Below are positions 27,229 through 37,447 of a DNA stretch of 64,000 nt, in pieces. Position 1 is the first letter of the stretch, and the number at the start of each line of letters is the position of its first letter. The notes under the pieces are model-generated. The model was not told the origin of the DNA. It did no database searches and worked only from the letters and a program-made list of their open reading frames with translations. The position numbers and the translations under genes are program-made. The stretch spans positions 3,247,625 to 3,311,624 of the forward strand of contig NZ_KI912105.1 in assembly GCF_000517065.1 (NCBI RefSeq), read 5' to 3'. Source of the DNA: Alkaliflexus imshenetskii DSM 15055. GTDB taxonomy: Bacteria > Bacteroidota > Bacteroidia > Bacteroidales > Marinilabiliaceae.

Positions 27229-29325
27229 ATGTTGAATGCCCCTAAATATTTTAACCGCGATATAAGTTGGCTCTCGTTTAATTATCGGGTGCTGGAGGAA
27301 GCGGATGACAAGTCCCTGCCATTGTATGAGCGGTTAAAGTTTCTTGCCATCTATTCATCCAATTTGGATGAGTTTTATAAGGTGCGTGTTGCTGAGTACA
27401 AGTATAATTTTGATCCTGAAGAGCTGGAAGACATGCGCGGTACGTCACCCGTGAAAGTGCTTCACGAAATCAATACCATTGTGGACAAGCAGCTACAGGT
27501 ATTTGGACGCATTTTTCACGATGAGATTTTGGCTGGTTTGTATCGGGAAGGACTGGTGTTGTATCAGGGTGAAATGCCTGCTGCTCCTGAGCATCAGGTT
27601 TTTATACGCGATTACTTTTACCGCGAGGTGATACCTTATCTGCAGCCGGTATTACTCACACGCGGTACGCGTTCATTTTTGCGCGATAACCGCCTCTATC
27701 TTGCCATCAGGCTTTTTCGTAAAAAGAAAGATGTTGAGAAACTTAAAAACCGTCGTCCGCGCTATGCAATTGTGAAGCTGCCATCAAACGATTTGCCCCG
27801 CTTTATACGTCTGCCGGATATCAATGGTCAGTATCATTTTTTGTTTCTTGATGATTTGGTGCGTTTCAATCTGCAAGAGCTGTTTCCCGGTTACGATGTG
27901 GACTCAAGCTACTGCATAAAAATGCTCAGGGATGCTGATTTGGGCATTCAGGATGAGTTTAGTGGCAATCTTGTAGAGAAAATACGGCGCAACATTGGAC
28001 TGCGAAAAGTTGGTGAGCCAGCTCTCTTCACTTACGACAGGGAGATGCCGGCAGATTTTTTACAAGTTATAAAGGAAGCTTTTGGGCTTTATAAAGAAGA
28101 CCTTTTGGCCGGTGAACGTTATCTCAGTTTTCAGGACTTCTTCTCATTTCCCAACCCTTTTGCACCAAGGCTTCAGTTGAATCATCCCACACCCATTCAT
28201 CCATCAGTGCTGGAGGGCTATAGCTCTATGTTTGCCGCCATAAAAGCAGGGGACAGATTGCTTCATTATCCATATCAGTCCTTTGATTATGTATTGAAAT
28301 TTCTTAACGAAGCAGCTGTAGATACAAAGGTGGAAGAGATAAAGGTGACTCAGTATCGGGTTGCCAGCAATTCGGCCGTGGTAAATGCCCTTATTGGTGC
28401 GGCGCGTAATGGCAAAAAAGTTACGGTATTTGTGGAAGTAAAAGCCCGGTTTGATGAGGAGAATAATCTCTATTTGGCCCGTTTAATGGAGAATGCCGGC
28501 ATCAGGATTATATATAGTCTGCCCGGTTTAAAAGTTCATGCTAAAATGGCATTGGTAATTCGCAGAGCCGGGGGCGTGAGGAAGCGTTCCTATGCATATA
28601 TGAGCACTGGCAATTTTAATGAGAAAACAGCCCGTTTGTATGCCGATCATGGCTTCTTTACATGTAAGGATGAGTATCTTTATGACTTGGAGCAGTTGTT
28701 TGAGTTTTTTGAAAATCAGGATAACTCTGTTAGTTTTAACAAACTGCTGGTGACTCCCTTCAATTTTAAAAATGAGCTGGTGCGCCGTATCGACCGCGAG
28801 ATTGAGATTGTCAACACGGGAGGTGAGGGGTATATTCTTTTAAAAATGAATGGTATACAAAATAAAACTTTCATCAATAAACTATACGAAGCCAGCGAAG
28901 CCGGCGTGAAAATAGACCTGATTGTGAGAGGGATTTGTTGTGTTGTGCCCAACCAGCCTTTTAGTCGCAACATTCGCATCATCCGAATTGTTGATAGTTA
29001 TCTGGAGCATGCACGTGTTTGGGTATTTGGAAACAATGGGCAGAAAGAGCTTTTTATGACTTCGGCCGACTGGATGAACCGAAACATCAACCGACGAATC
29101 GAGACGGCCTTTCCCGTTGAGGATGAGGCGCTTCGCAATGAGCTGCTGCAGATGCTTGAATTGCAGGTTAACGACAATGTAAAGGCACGATATATCAACG
29201 AGCGACTCGAAAATGAGAGAAGGCCCAATGCCGCTCCCAGAGTGCGCGCACAGTATGACACCTATAAGTTGCTGGCTGCAAAGGAGCCACAAGGCAAATA
29301 TGTGTTACATTCAGATTTATATTAA
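27229..29325 (+). CDS. ppk1: Polyphosphate kinase 1
   Basis: A 698-residue PPK1, which reversibly polymerises ATP gamma-phosphate into polyphosphate at the membrane. The N-terminal domain opens with FNRDISWLSFNYRVLEEA. The catalytic region includes the phospho-acceptor histidine segment LKVHAKMALVIRR and the second PLD-like motif TSADWMNRNINRRIE. The length fits the family. The ATG at 27229 is preferred to a TTG at 27202. A SixA-like phosphatase gene follows after about 100 bp. Confidence 0.96.
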   Translation: MLNAPKYFNRDISWLSFNYRVLEEADDKSLPLYERLKFLAIYSSNLDEFYKVRVAEYKYNFDPEELEDMRGTSPVKVLHEINTIVDKQLQVFGRIFHDEILAGLYREGLVLYQGEMPAAPEHQVFIRDYFYREVIPYLQPVLLTRGTRSFLRDNRLYLAIRLFRKKKDVEKLKNRRPRYAIVKLPSNDLPRFIRLPDINGQYHFLFLDDLVRFNLQELFPGYDVDSSYCIKMLRDADLGIQDEFSGNLVEKIRRNIGLRKVGEPALFTYDREMPADFLQVIKEAFGLYKEDLLAGERYLSFQDFFSFPNPFAPRLQLNHPTPIHPSVLEGYSSMFAAIKAGDRLLHYPYQSFDYVLKFLNEAAVDTKVEEIKVTQYRVASNSAVVNALIGAARNGKKVTVFVEVKARFDEENNLYLARLMENAGIRIIYSLPGLKVHAKMALVIRRAGGVRKRSYAYMSTGNFNEKTARLYADHGFFTCKDEYLYDLEQLFEFFENQDNSVSFNKLLVTPFNFKNELVRRIDREIEIVNTGGEGYILLKMNGIQNKTFINKLYEASEAGVKIDLIVRGICCVVPNQPFSRNIRIIRIVDSYLEHARVWVFGNNGQKELFMTSADWMNRNINRRIETAFPVEDEALRNELLQMLELQVNDNVKARYINERLENERRPNAAPRVRAQYDTYKLLAAKEPQGKYVLHSDLY

Positions 29326-29430
29326 GCCGCTGTTTAGATGATTTGATAGTCTGTGGACTTATCCAAACCACTGCAAAACGATGATTTTTAAACTTAAGTG
29401 CTTATCTACTATTCTATTAAACTATTTACA

Positions 29431-29940
29431 ATGAAGCGACTTATTCTGGTGAGACATGCCAAAACAGAACCATTAACCGATGCGCTTTCAGATTTTGAAC
29501 GTCAGCTAAAGAAACGTGGCCATAACGATGCACGTCTCGTGGCCAACGAGCTGAAAGATAAAGGTTTTTGTCCTGATACAATCATATCAAGTCCTGCAGT
29601 CAGAGCCATACAGACAGCGCGTGTATTTGCGGATGTTTTTGAGATTCCTGCGCTGCAAATTAAACAGGCAGGATTTATCTACGATGGTGAAACCACTGCC
29701 GGTTTATTGTCGGGTATCACGTCTATGGCTGGCGGTGAAGAAACTGTTCTGGTGGTAGGGCACAATCCCGATATTGCCATGCTAAGCATGCGCCTCACAG
29801 GTGAAGCTTTTGCCCACTTCCCAACCACAGCCACACTGGTTATTGCATTCTCTGCTTCAACTTGGAGCGACATCAGTGTGGGTACCGGACGCGCAGAGTA
29901 TTTCGTCTATCCCCGGCTACTCAAAGATGAACAACAGTAA
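29431..29940 (+). CDS. SixA-like histidine phosphatase
   Basis: A 169-residue member of the histidine phosphatase superfamily (two-histidine, RHG type). It has LILVRHAKTEP at the N-terminus, SSPAVRAIQTARVF in the middle and LVVGHNPDIAML carrying the second catalytic His. It is similar in length and layout to the phosphohistidine phosphatase SixA. It lies directly downstream of ppk1, a neighbour often seen in Bacteroidota and consistent with a phosphate or phosphohistidine role. The ATG at 29431 is chosen because the family begins there. Confidence 0.88.
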   Translation: MKRLILVRHAKTEPLTDALSDFERQLKKRGHNDARLVANELKDKGFCPDTIISSPAVRAIQTARVFADVFEIPALQIKQAGFIYDGETTAGLLSGITSMAGGEETVLVVGHNPDIAMLSMRLTGEAFAHFPTTATLVIAFSASTWSDISVGTGRAEYFVYPRLLKDEQQ

Positions 29941-30112
29941 CTGAGGTATGATGATGCAGTTTATTGCTGGTTCCAGTTCAGGAGATTAATTTATTGCAGA
30001 TGTTTAATCAACAGCGTAAAACGTGCAGTTTGTTGAGTTTGCTGACTTTTTTATTGCAATGCGTATTAACAATTATAGCGTCCTATCGTTCTGCATTCTA
30101 TTATACCCATCA

Positions 30113-32383
30113 TCACAGATTATGCTTCTGAGCAAAGGTTTTTAAACTTGCCGTTTCTGGCTTAAATGGGATGTGGAATGTGAAGGTAGCACCCTGATCT
30201 ATGTCGGATTCTACATATATCTTTCCGCCCATCAAATGTACCAGACTTTTTGAGATGGCCAGTCCAAGTCCGGTTCCGCCTGAATTATCGTTGCTGCCAT
30301 TGGGAGCCTGACGAAAGCGTTCAAAAATGATGGCATGGTCGTTAGGTGCTATACCTCGTCCTGAATCTGAAACTCTAAAGGTAAGCATGTCAGGTTGTTG
30401 AATCTCATAACTTAATTCTACGATGCCTGAAGCAGTAAATTTAATAGCGTTATTTAGCAGGTTGTAAAGCACTTGTTCCACCCGGAATGGATCCGCATTG
30501 ATAATTAACTCCTTTTGGGATAACTCTTTTTTAATTACCAGCGTGATATCTTTTTTCTTGCTTTTGATGAGTGTTTGAGCCACCAATGCGACATTATCCA
30601 GCAAATTGTGTAAGTCAAAGGTTTCGGGTTTCAGTTTTATTTGACCCGATTCAATTTTTGAGATGTCGATGATGTCATTGATAAGGTTTAATAAACTCTC
30701 ACCACTCTTCCTTATCATCCCCAGATAGTTTAGGAACTCTTCTCTGTTGGCCTGGTCGTAAAGTAATATATCTGAAAAGCCCAAAATCGCATTCATGGGG
30801 GTTCTAATCTCGTGCGACATGTTGGCCAGAAAAGCAGATTTAAGCCGATCGCTTTCTTCAGCTTTTTCTTTGGCAAGTTGCAGCTGCTCTTCAAATTCCT
30901 TTTGAAAATGAATATTCATTAAAATACCAACCATCCTTACTGGTTTGTTATTCTCCTTGTGGGTAAGTCGTCCGTGTAGGGCAAACCATTTATAATCGCC
31001 TGAGCTGGTTTTTAGTCTTACCTCTCCGTTAAAGGCTGGCGATATATCTTGGGCATGCATTACAAATGCTTCCTCAATCTGATTGATGTCCTGAGGGTGA
31101 AATATCGATTGCCATTCTTTTAGGCTATAGTTAAGATCGGCTGGTTTCTTATATCCTAAAAGTTCTGCAATACCATTGTTCGTATAAACATCATTAAATC
31201 TGAAATCTACATCCCACAAACCAATATTGGCGCCCTCCAACGCAAGTTCAAGTCTGCTTTCACTTTTTTTTAGATTACTCTCCGCTTTGTTTTTGAGAGC
31301 AATAATTCGGGTGAGAACCAGAATTACCAGCATTAAAAAAGCTAATACAGAGCCAATTATGGATATTTCTGATTTGTTTTTTTCGAAGTAGCCAATTGGT
31401 TTGTTGATGAAAAGGGTTGATTCAGGTAGCTTTGATGCATCCAGATTGTGTCTTTTCAATTGGTTGTAGTCGATGATGATTTGTTGGGGCGTTGGTGCTA
31501 AAAACGGTATATCCTCCAATTGGCCGTTTAAAATAGAGCGCATAATACCGGCTGCTCCAACTCCCTGATCCCGTCCGTTGATGATGTATCCACCAATAAT
31601 AAAATCACCAAACAGAAAATTCCAGTTCCCATATATTGGAATGTCGAGACAAGATTGCAGAAATGCGGCCTCTTCAATCATGTCACGCGTGGCGCCTTCT
31701 CTTGGGATATACAGACTTAGGATATAGATAGCTCTGTTTTTGGGGGCATAATTGCTCAACTCGTGGCCAAGCTGCGTTGCCGACACCGCGTGTATTGCAG
31801 AATATTTGAGATCAGGGAATTTGGTGATGGTTCTTTTGAATTGATCCATGAAGAGCAATCCGGTTAGCGACGAGTCTGATACCACAATCAACTCTTCCAA
31901 ATTGGGCTGTAGGGACATTATTATCTCCAGAGTCCCTGCAATGTCGATGTCTTCGGCTATGCCTTTGTATTTCGAGGAATCAATGGCAAAATCCCTGATG
32001 TTGTTTACCCCACAAAATACCATGGGCTTATCTCCCCAAATCTCATTGCCATATTTAAGAAAGAACTCAAACGCATGATTGTCGCTGCAAATGATGCCAT
32101 CTACATTCAGGGGACTGTATTTGATTTTAAAGTACTCTTTTACGGCTTCGAGGTGTGCCTCGTTGTAAAAGCGTTTGGTGTCCATATACTCAATGGAGAT
32201 GCGATAACCCTCCGATTCTGATAATGTGTTTACGACTCCCTCTGTAAGCTCACGCGTCCACATAAAGGTGGGGTGATAGGAGTTTATAAGCACAACATCT
32301 TTAATCTCAGATTTGATTTCACCTGTGAACAGAAATGTCGATACTAAAATAATAATTGTAATAAAGGGTCGAAAATTCTTCAT
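30113..32383 (-). CDS. Sensor histidine kinase with periplasmic ABC-substrate-binding-like domain and PAS
   Basis: A 756-residue membrane kinase. It has a signal/anchor at the N-terminus, a periplasmic region of about 300 residues resembling the ABC_sub_bind family (VVLINSYHPTFMWTRELTEG), a membrane helix near 340-362 and a PAS domain at about 375-495. HisKA (FLANMSHEIRTPMNAILGF) and HATPase with N box NLLNNAIKFT, G1 DSGRGI and G2 GGTGLGLAIS follow. There is no receiver domain and no response regulator next to it, so the partner is unknown. The ligand domain implies sensing of a small extracytoplasmic solute (inference). It is divergent from hydG, which may or may not be its target. Confidence 0.88.
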   Translation of the reverse strand: MKNFRPFITIIILVSTFLFTGEIKSEIKDVVLINSYHPTFMWTRELTEGVVNTLSESEGYRISIEYMDTKRFYNEAHLEAVKEYFKIKYSPLNVDGIICSDNHAFEFFLKYGNEIWGDKPMVFCGVNNIRDFAIDSSKYKGIAEDIDIAGTLEIIMSLQPNLEELIVVSDSSLTGLLFMDQFKRTITKFPDLKYSAIHAVSATQLGHELSNYAPKNRAIYILSLYIPREGATRDMIEEAAFLQSCLDIPIYGNWNFLFGDFIIGGYIINGRDQGVGAAGIMRSILNGQLEDIPFLAPTPQQIIIDYNQLKRHNLDASKLPESTLFINKPIGYFEKNKSEISIIGSVLAFLMLVILVLTRIIALKNKAESNLKKSESRLELALEGANIGLWDVDFRFNDVYTNNGIAELLGYKKPADLNYSLKEWQSIFHPQDINQIEEAFVMHAQDISPAFNGEVRLKTSSGDYKWFALHGRLTHKENNKPVRMVGILMNIHFQKEFEEQLQLAKEKAEESDRLKSAFLANMSHEIRTPMNAILGFSDILLYDQANREEFLNYLGMIRKSGESLLNLINDIIDISKIESGQIKLKPETFDLHNLLDNVALVAQTLIKSKKKDITLVIKKELSQKELIINADPFRVEQVLYNLLNNAIKFTASGIVELSYEIQQPDMLTFRVSDSGRGIAPNDHAIIFERFRQAPNGSNDNSGGTGLGLAISKSLVHLMGGKIYVESDIDQGATFTFHIPFKPETASLKTFAQKHNL

Positions 32384-32738
32384 TATGGGCGGTTTTCACA
32401 ACTAATTTATATTTTTTATCGTTCATACTCAATGGGTATGCTTTTAATTTTAATAGTTGTGTGATTTCTGCGGCACAAATATGGCAATAAATGAAGTGTT
32501 ATGATATTGATTGCCAATGAATTTATCAAATCGGTTGTCGGTCAAAAGTCATAGATTGTTGGATGGGTGATTTTTATCCAGTATGGAGCTTTTGTCTGGA
32601 ATCTCAGATTCAACACAGTCAGCTTTGTTTCATCTTTTTTACATCGTGTGGCTATTTTTCCTTAATCTCTTTGTGTAAGTCTGCCAATGCTTGCTAACTT
32701 TACTAATGCGATTGTTTTCAATCTGAAAATTTGTTACC
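32384..32738. other. Intergenic region between divergent kinase gene and hydG
   Basis: About 355 bp with no credible gene. Near hydG a TTTG at 32670-32673 and TAACTTTA at 32695-32702 resemble a promoter, but with a one-base mismatch and long spacing. Confidence 0.35.
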
Positions 32739-34172
32739 ATGTCAATGATTTATAATCCGCAACGATATAAGATTGAAGATCTTCCCGGTCAGCCGTTTCT
32801 CGATGCGGATGAAATTTGGGGATACATTCATTCTACCGCAAATCCATCGCCCAATCGTGTGCGGCAGGTGATAGCCAAATCGTTAAGCAAACAGCGATTG
32901 TCTCTGGAGGAGACGGCGGTTTTAATAAATACCACCGACCCCGATTTGGTGGAAGAGATAAAAGATGGCGCCCGAAACCTGAAAGAGCTTGTTTATGGCC
33001 GCCGAATAGTACTTTTCGCCCCACTTTATATCGGAAATTTCTGTACCAATAATTGTGCTTATTGTGGCTTCAGGACAGGCAACTCCAATCAGCTGCGCAC
33101 CACGCTGAATCACGATGAAATTGTGGCACAGGTGACTGCCCTCGAAGAGGCTGGTCACAAACGGCTAATCCTTGTTTTTGGTGAGCATCCGGACTATTCT
33201 CCGGAGTTTATTGCCGAAGCCGTGCGCACCGTGTACGGCGTAAAGAAAAACCATGGCGAAATACGCCGTGTAAACATCAATGCAGCGCCTTTTGATGTGG
33301 ATGGTTTTAAAGTGGTTAAAGCGGCCGGAATTGGAACATACCAGGTGTTTCAAGAGACTTACCATCCCGAAATGTACAAACAGGTGCATATGGGCGGTAA
33401 AAAGCGTGATTATAACTGGCGACTTACGGCTCTTGACCGTGCTCAGGAGGCAGGCATTGACGATGTGGGAATAGGTGCGCTGCTGGGGCTCTACGATTGG
33501 CGGTTTGAGGTGCTGGGGCTTGTGAGGCACGTGAATCATTTTGAAGCGGTGTATAACGTGGGCCCGCACACCATCTCATTCCCTCGTATCAAAAAAGCCT
33601 CCGGATACACCATCAATCCAAAATATGAGGTGAGCGATGACGACTTTACCAAGCTGGTGGCCATTCTGCGACTGGCAGTGCCTTACACCGGCATGATTCT
33701 TACTGCGCGCGAACCCGCTCACATACGCGACGAAGTGCTACAGTTTGGTGTTTCTCAAATTGATGGTGGCACAAATATCGAGATGAAGGGCTATACGCTC
33801 GCAGGCAAACCACAGGACTTGGATGCGGAGCAGTTCGAAATTAACGACAATCGAAGCCTGAGAGAGGTGATGGCCGAACTTATCCGTAAGGAGTATATCC
33901 CATCGTTTTGTACGGCTTGCTACCGCCTGAACCGAACCGGCGAGCATTTCATGGAATTCTCAGTCCCCGGCTTTATTAAGCGGTTTTGCCAGCCCAACGC
34001 CATGCTCACCCTGGCCGAATATCTTGAAGATTATGCTACCCCGGATGACAAGCAGAAAGGTTACCGGCTTATTTCAGATACGCTGGAACATTATACGGAT
34101 GAGACATTTAAAAACAAGCTGGAGGAGCGGCTTGAACGCATCCGCAATGGTGAGCGCGACCTCTATTTTTAG
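32739..34172 (+). CDS. hydG: [FeFe]-hydrogenase maturase HydG
   Basis: A 477-residue radical SAM tyrosine lyase that makes the CO and cyanide ligands of the H-cluster. The SAM cluster motif is CTNNCAYC with cysteines at residues 102, 106 and 109. The C-terminal cysteines binding the auxiliary cluster are in SFCTACYRLNRTGEHF. The beginning, with YKIEDLPGQPFLDADEIW, and the central RVNINAAPFDVDGFK are typical. It belongs functionally with HydE (39315-40415, opposite strand) and HydF (not in the window). No hydrogenase structural gene is visible here. Confidence 0.95.
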   Translation: MSMIYNPQRYKIEDLPGQPFLDADEIWGYIHSTANPSPNRVRQVIAKSLSKQRLSLEETAVLINTTDPDLVEEIKDGARNLKELVYGRRIVLFAPLYIGNFCTNNCAYCGFRTGNSNQLRTTLNHDEIVAQVTALEEAGHKRLILVFGEHPDYSPEFIAEAVRTVYGVKKNHGEIRRVNINAAPFDVDGFKVVKAAGIGTYQVFQETYHPEMYKQVHMGGKKRDYNWRLTALDRAQEAGIDDVGIGALLGLYDWRFEVLGLVRHVNHFEAVYNVGPHTISFPRIKKASGYTINPKYEVSDDDFTKLVAILRLAVPYTGMILTAREPAHIRDEVLQFGVSQIDGGTNIEMKGYTLAGKPQDLDAEQFEINDNRSLREVMAELIRKEYIPSFCTACYRLNRTGEHFMEFSVPGFIKRFCQPNAMLTLAEYLEDYATPDDKQKGYRLISDTLEHYTDETFKNKLEERLERIRNGERDLYF

Positions 34173-34525
34173 TTTCCAAAACATGTGGACGACGAATTGA
34201 AACAGAGTTCCGGACTAAGGAATTAGAGATGGTGAGATGTTAGATTTTTAGAGGGACAGATGAGATTTGTAAGTTCGTTTAGATATCAACCAGCATTTTT
34301 GACATCTCAATTACTTCTCCTGTAAGTTTTGCATAGATTCTGGTTTTAGTGAATTACTTTTTCTCACATTCAAATTGCACTGACAGTGTAATCTGTAAAA
34401 GTAGTTTTCACTTAACCTCCGTTCCGCCAACAAAAGGAAGAAACATACTTTCTGATATTTCCATTTACCGTTTCTGGTGTGGCATGTTTTTTGGAATTTC
34501 GCAGACTCTATTAAACCCTCAATCC
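34173..34525. other. Intergenic stretch after hydG
   Basis: About 350 bp with no credible gene. It contains a degenerate GATTAGA-type run at about 34218-34275, similar in words to the repeat at 37448-37580. Confidence 0.35.
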
Positions 34526-35308
34526 ATGAAAAAAATATTGTTTACGCTGTGCTTCCTTTTAACGGTGTTTTCTGCTGTTTCGCAAGTTCGTGATGTGCGT
34601 CAGAAAGCAGCAAAGGATAAATCAACTTCGGGCACTCGTGGTAGTTCAGGCTCAAAATCAGGCTCATCATCTTCTTTTTCTGATGACGACGATGGATGTT
34701 TTGATTTCATCGTATTTGAGTTGTTTTATCACGCCCTAACCGGAGCTTTCAAAGGTGTGTATTACGGTCAGAGTTACACGCTTCAGCAGAAGGCCGACCG
34801 GCCTGAGTTGGTCTCTTTTCAGGCGGCTCTCTCTTCGGGTTACGATTACAAATCCAACGCGTTTACCACTGTTCCCTCCTTACGTGGAAACTGGGGTGTA
34901 TTTGCCAGCGATTTGCGCATGGTGCATGTGAATGATGTAACGGGAAATATGCAAATGGTCGACTGGCAGGTACTGATGGTGCGATTGCCCATCCAGAATG
35001 TGAAATTGGAGTACGGTATTGGTTTCACGCACCTATGGAGCCCTTCTAAAACCTATTTTGAGCAGAGTGCAGGTGTGGAACTGAATCTCTTCAATGGAGA
35101 TGGTGCGGTACAGGGTGGTTATCGGTGGAGTCAGATGACATCACTCGACGAACGTTTCAGACAGGAGTTTAATCTGGAGGCCGATTATCAGGTGGCCATG
35201 CTGGGTTCATTCCGGTTGTGTCCCATGGTGGGCTACACTTGGCAAAACTACTTCGATTCCACAAAGTTTAATTTCTTCCGTGTGGGGATGAAGTTTAAAC
35301 TTTATTGA
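34526..35308 (+). CDS. Secreted, probable outer-membrane beta-barrel protein
   Basis: A 260-residue protein with a signal peptide (MKKILFTLCFLLTVFSAVSQ) and a low-complexity Ser/Gly/Lys stretch. A DDDDGCFDF segment follows, then alternating beta-strand sequence with aromatic residues ending FNFFRVGMKFKLY. A C-terminal aromatic residue is typical of outer-membrane barrels. No named family is recognised. The ATG at 34526 is chosen because it precedes a proper signal peptide; an upstream start at 34349 is not supported. It lies upstream of the GH1 gene by 63 bp, with no evidence of shared function. Confidence 0.7.
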   Translation: MKKILFTLCFLLTVFSAVSQVRDVRQKAAKDKSTSGTRGSSGSKSGSSSSFSDDDDGCFDFIVFELFYHALTGAFKGVYYGQSYTLQQKADRPELVSFQAALSSGYDYKSNAFTTVPSLRGNWGVFASDLRMVHVNDVTGNMQMVDWQVLMVRLPIQNVKLEYGIGFTHLWSPSKTYFEQSAGVELNLFNGDGAVQGGYRWSQMTSLDERFRQEFNLEADYQVAMLGSFRLCPMVGYTWQNYFDSTKFNFFRVGMKFKLY

Positions 35309-35371
35309 TGTTAACTTAACCTTTAGTTTATGGGTAGTGCCTAAGTTTGCCGGCTTAATAACATTTTTTTA

Positions 35372-36703
35372 ATGATTAAGCGGAAAGATTTTGGTGCAGA
35401 TTTTAAATGGGGGGTAACCATCAGCGCCTTTCAGAATGAGGGCGCTGCCGATACGGATGGCAAAGGCCCTTCTATTTGGGATGATTTTACGAAAGAGCCA
35501 GGAAATGTGAAGGATGGTTCTGTTCCGGGAGATACTTCTGATTTCTATCACCGCTATGCCGAAGACATTGAGTTGGCGCTCTCTATGGGGTTTCGCGTGT
35601 TTCGCTTTTCATTGTCATGGTCGCGCATACTTCCCGATGGCGTAGGTAAGGTTAATATGAAGGGGATACGCTTCTACAACAATGTGATTGATGCCTGCAT
35701 AAAAAATGGCATGGAGCCGTGGGTGACCATTTACCATTGGGATTTGCCACAGCCTCTTGAAGAGAAAGGAGGATGGACCAACAGGGAAATAATAAGCTGG
35801 TTTTCGACTTATACAGATGTTTGCACCCGGGCGTTTGGCGACAGGGTTAAGTATTGGATTGTGATGAATGAGCCCATGAGTTTCACCGGTCTGGGCTATT
35901 TTATGGGTTATCATGCGCCGGGTCGCAAGGGTATCGGCAATTTCTTAAGAGCAGCGCATCATGCCACTCTTTGTATGGCTCAGGGAGGCCGCATTGTGCG
36001 TGCCAATGTGGAGAATTGTCTGGTTGGTGTGGCGCTCTCCTGCTCTTATGTGAAGCCGGTAAGCCGCTTTTTTATGCACCGCCGCGCTGCCAAGCGGATG
36101 GAGGGGCTTCTCAACCGCTTCTTTCTTGAGCCGCTGCTTGGAATGGGCTATCCAACGGATGTGATGCCTGCCCTGAATGTGATACGCACCTTTTTTGAAC
36201 CTGGTGATGAGGAGCGTTTGGCTTTCGACTTTGATTTTATTGGTGTGCAATACTATTTCCGTATTGTGGCGCAGTTTAGCCTCAATCCGCCAGTGCTCTT
36301 TGCCACTGAAGTGCCGGCCGGGATACGCCCCGTTACCATGAACGAAATGGGCATGGAGGTCTACCCAAAAGGGATGTCGCGAATTTTGGATTTCTTTGCA
36401 TCCTATCCGCAAATCCGCAACCTTATTGTGACCGAAAGTGGCGTCTGTTTTCCCGATTTCGTGAGAGGCGATAATATCAACGATGCACCTCGCCGCAAGT
36501 ATCACGAAAAGACGTTGAAGCAAGTGCTAAAAGCCAAAAAAAAGGGTGTGCCTGTCAGTGGCTATTTTGCCTGGACGCTCGTGGATAATTTTGAGTGGAG
36601 CGATGGCTATACACCCAAATTCGGGCTGGTGCATGTGGATTTCAAAACTCAAAAACGCACGATAAAATCTTCCGGAAAATGGTTTCGCGATCTCCTTACC
36701 TGA
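35372..36703 (+). CDS. GH1 beta-glucosidase
   Basis: A 443-residue glycoside hydrolase family 1 enzyme without a signal peptide, so probably cytoplasmic. It hydrolyses beta-linked glucosides or related sugars. The N-terminal signature FKWGVTISAFQNEG, the acid/base Glu167 in VMNEPMSF and the nucleophile Glu355 in IVTESGV are present, as are WVTIYHWDLPQPL and the terminal WTLVDNFEWSDGY. The frame runs to a TGA that directly abuts the stop of the convergent pgl gene, with no base between them. Confidence 0.95.
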   Translation: MIKRKDFGADFKWGVTISAFQNEGAADTDGKGPSIWDDFTKEPGNVKDGSVPGDTSDFYHRYAEDIELALSMGFRVFRFSLSWSRILPDGVGKVNMKGIRFYNNVIDACIKNGMEPWVTIYHWDLPQPLEEKGGWTNREIISWFSTYTDVCTRAFGDRVKYWIVMNEPMSFTGLGYFMGYHAPGRKGIGNFLRAAHHATLCMAQGGRIVRANVENCLVGVALSCSYVKPVSRFFMHRRAAKRMEGLLNRFFLEPLLGMGYPTDVMPALNVIRTFFEPGDEERLAFDFDFIGVQYYFRIVAQFSLNPPVLFATEVPAGIRPVTMNEMGMEVYPKGMSRILDFFASYPQIRNLIVTESGVCFPDFVRGDNINDAPRRKYHEKTLKQVLKAKKKGVPVSGYFAWTLVDNFEWSDGYTPKFGLVHVDFKTQKRTIKSSGKWFRDLLT

Positions 36704-37414
36704 TTATAACAGGGCAGCGGCATCTTCATCCATCATCCAGAGTGAGCTTTTTTTATTGACCAGACTGGCCGGGTAGGTTTTAAAATGGCCTTTCTCGTTA
36801 ATGATTTCGTGGGCTTTATCGGCCTTATTTTTTGCAGTTACCAAAAAGATGATTTGTTTGGCATTGTTAATCACATTGCCAGTTAGAGTGACCCTTTTTT
36901 GTCCCGAATCGGGATGGGTAGCCACTTCGCATATATTTTCCGAATCCCACAAATCTATCTGATAGGGGAAAATTGACGCAGTATGGCCATCGTCGCCCAT
37001 GCCGAGTATCATCAGGTCGAACTGAGGCCAGCCATTCTCTTTGGGCAATTCGCCAAGAATAATGGTTTCATAGTCTGATGCGGCTTCGTCGGGGCTTAGT
37101 TCGCCTTTAACTCTGAACACATTGGATTCTGATATGGGCACTTTGTCAAACAGATGCGTGCGTGTCATGCCGTAGTTGCTTTCGGCGTCGTCGGGCTTAA
37201 CACACCGCTCATCGCCCCAAAAAAAGCGCAGTTTTTCCCATTTTATGCGGTTTTGGTATTCGGCAGCCAATGTGTCGAAAATGGCTTTTGGGGTGCTGCC
37301 GCCCGAGAGGGCTATCGTGACCGTATCTTTTTCGTTACTCTCTTTTTCAAGTATGTCGCCAAAAAATCGGGATAAGTCTGTCTTGTCTGAGAAGATTTTT
37401 ATCTGAGGTTTCAT
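36704..37414 (-). CDS. pgl: 6-phosphogluconolactonase
   Basis: A 236-residue lactonase of the Pgl/DevB family, second enzyme of the oxidative pentose phosphate pathway. Motifs include IALSGGSTPKAIFDTL, FFWGDERCV and LGMGDDGHTASIFP. It is downstream of zwf on the same strand across a repeat-filled gap of about 170 bp, so the two probably form a functional unit. 6-phosphogluconate dehydrogenase (gnd) is not in the window. Confidence 0.95.
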   Translation of the reverse strand: MKPQIKIFSDKTDLSRFFGDILEKESNEKDTVTIALSGGSTPKAIFDTLAAEYQNRIKWEKLRFFWGDERCVKPDDAESNYGMTRTHLFDKVPISESNVFRVKGELSPDEAASDYETIILGELPKENGWPQFDLMILGMGDDGHTASIFPYQIDLWDSENICEVATHPDSGQKRVTLTGNVINNAKQIIFLVTAKNKADKAHEIINEKGHFKTYPASLVNKKSSLWMMDEDAAALL

Positions 37415-37447
37415 GAGTCGTTTTTTAATTGTTGTAACACTGTTGGT

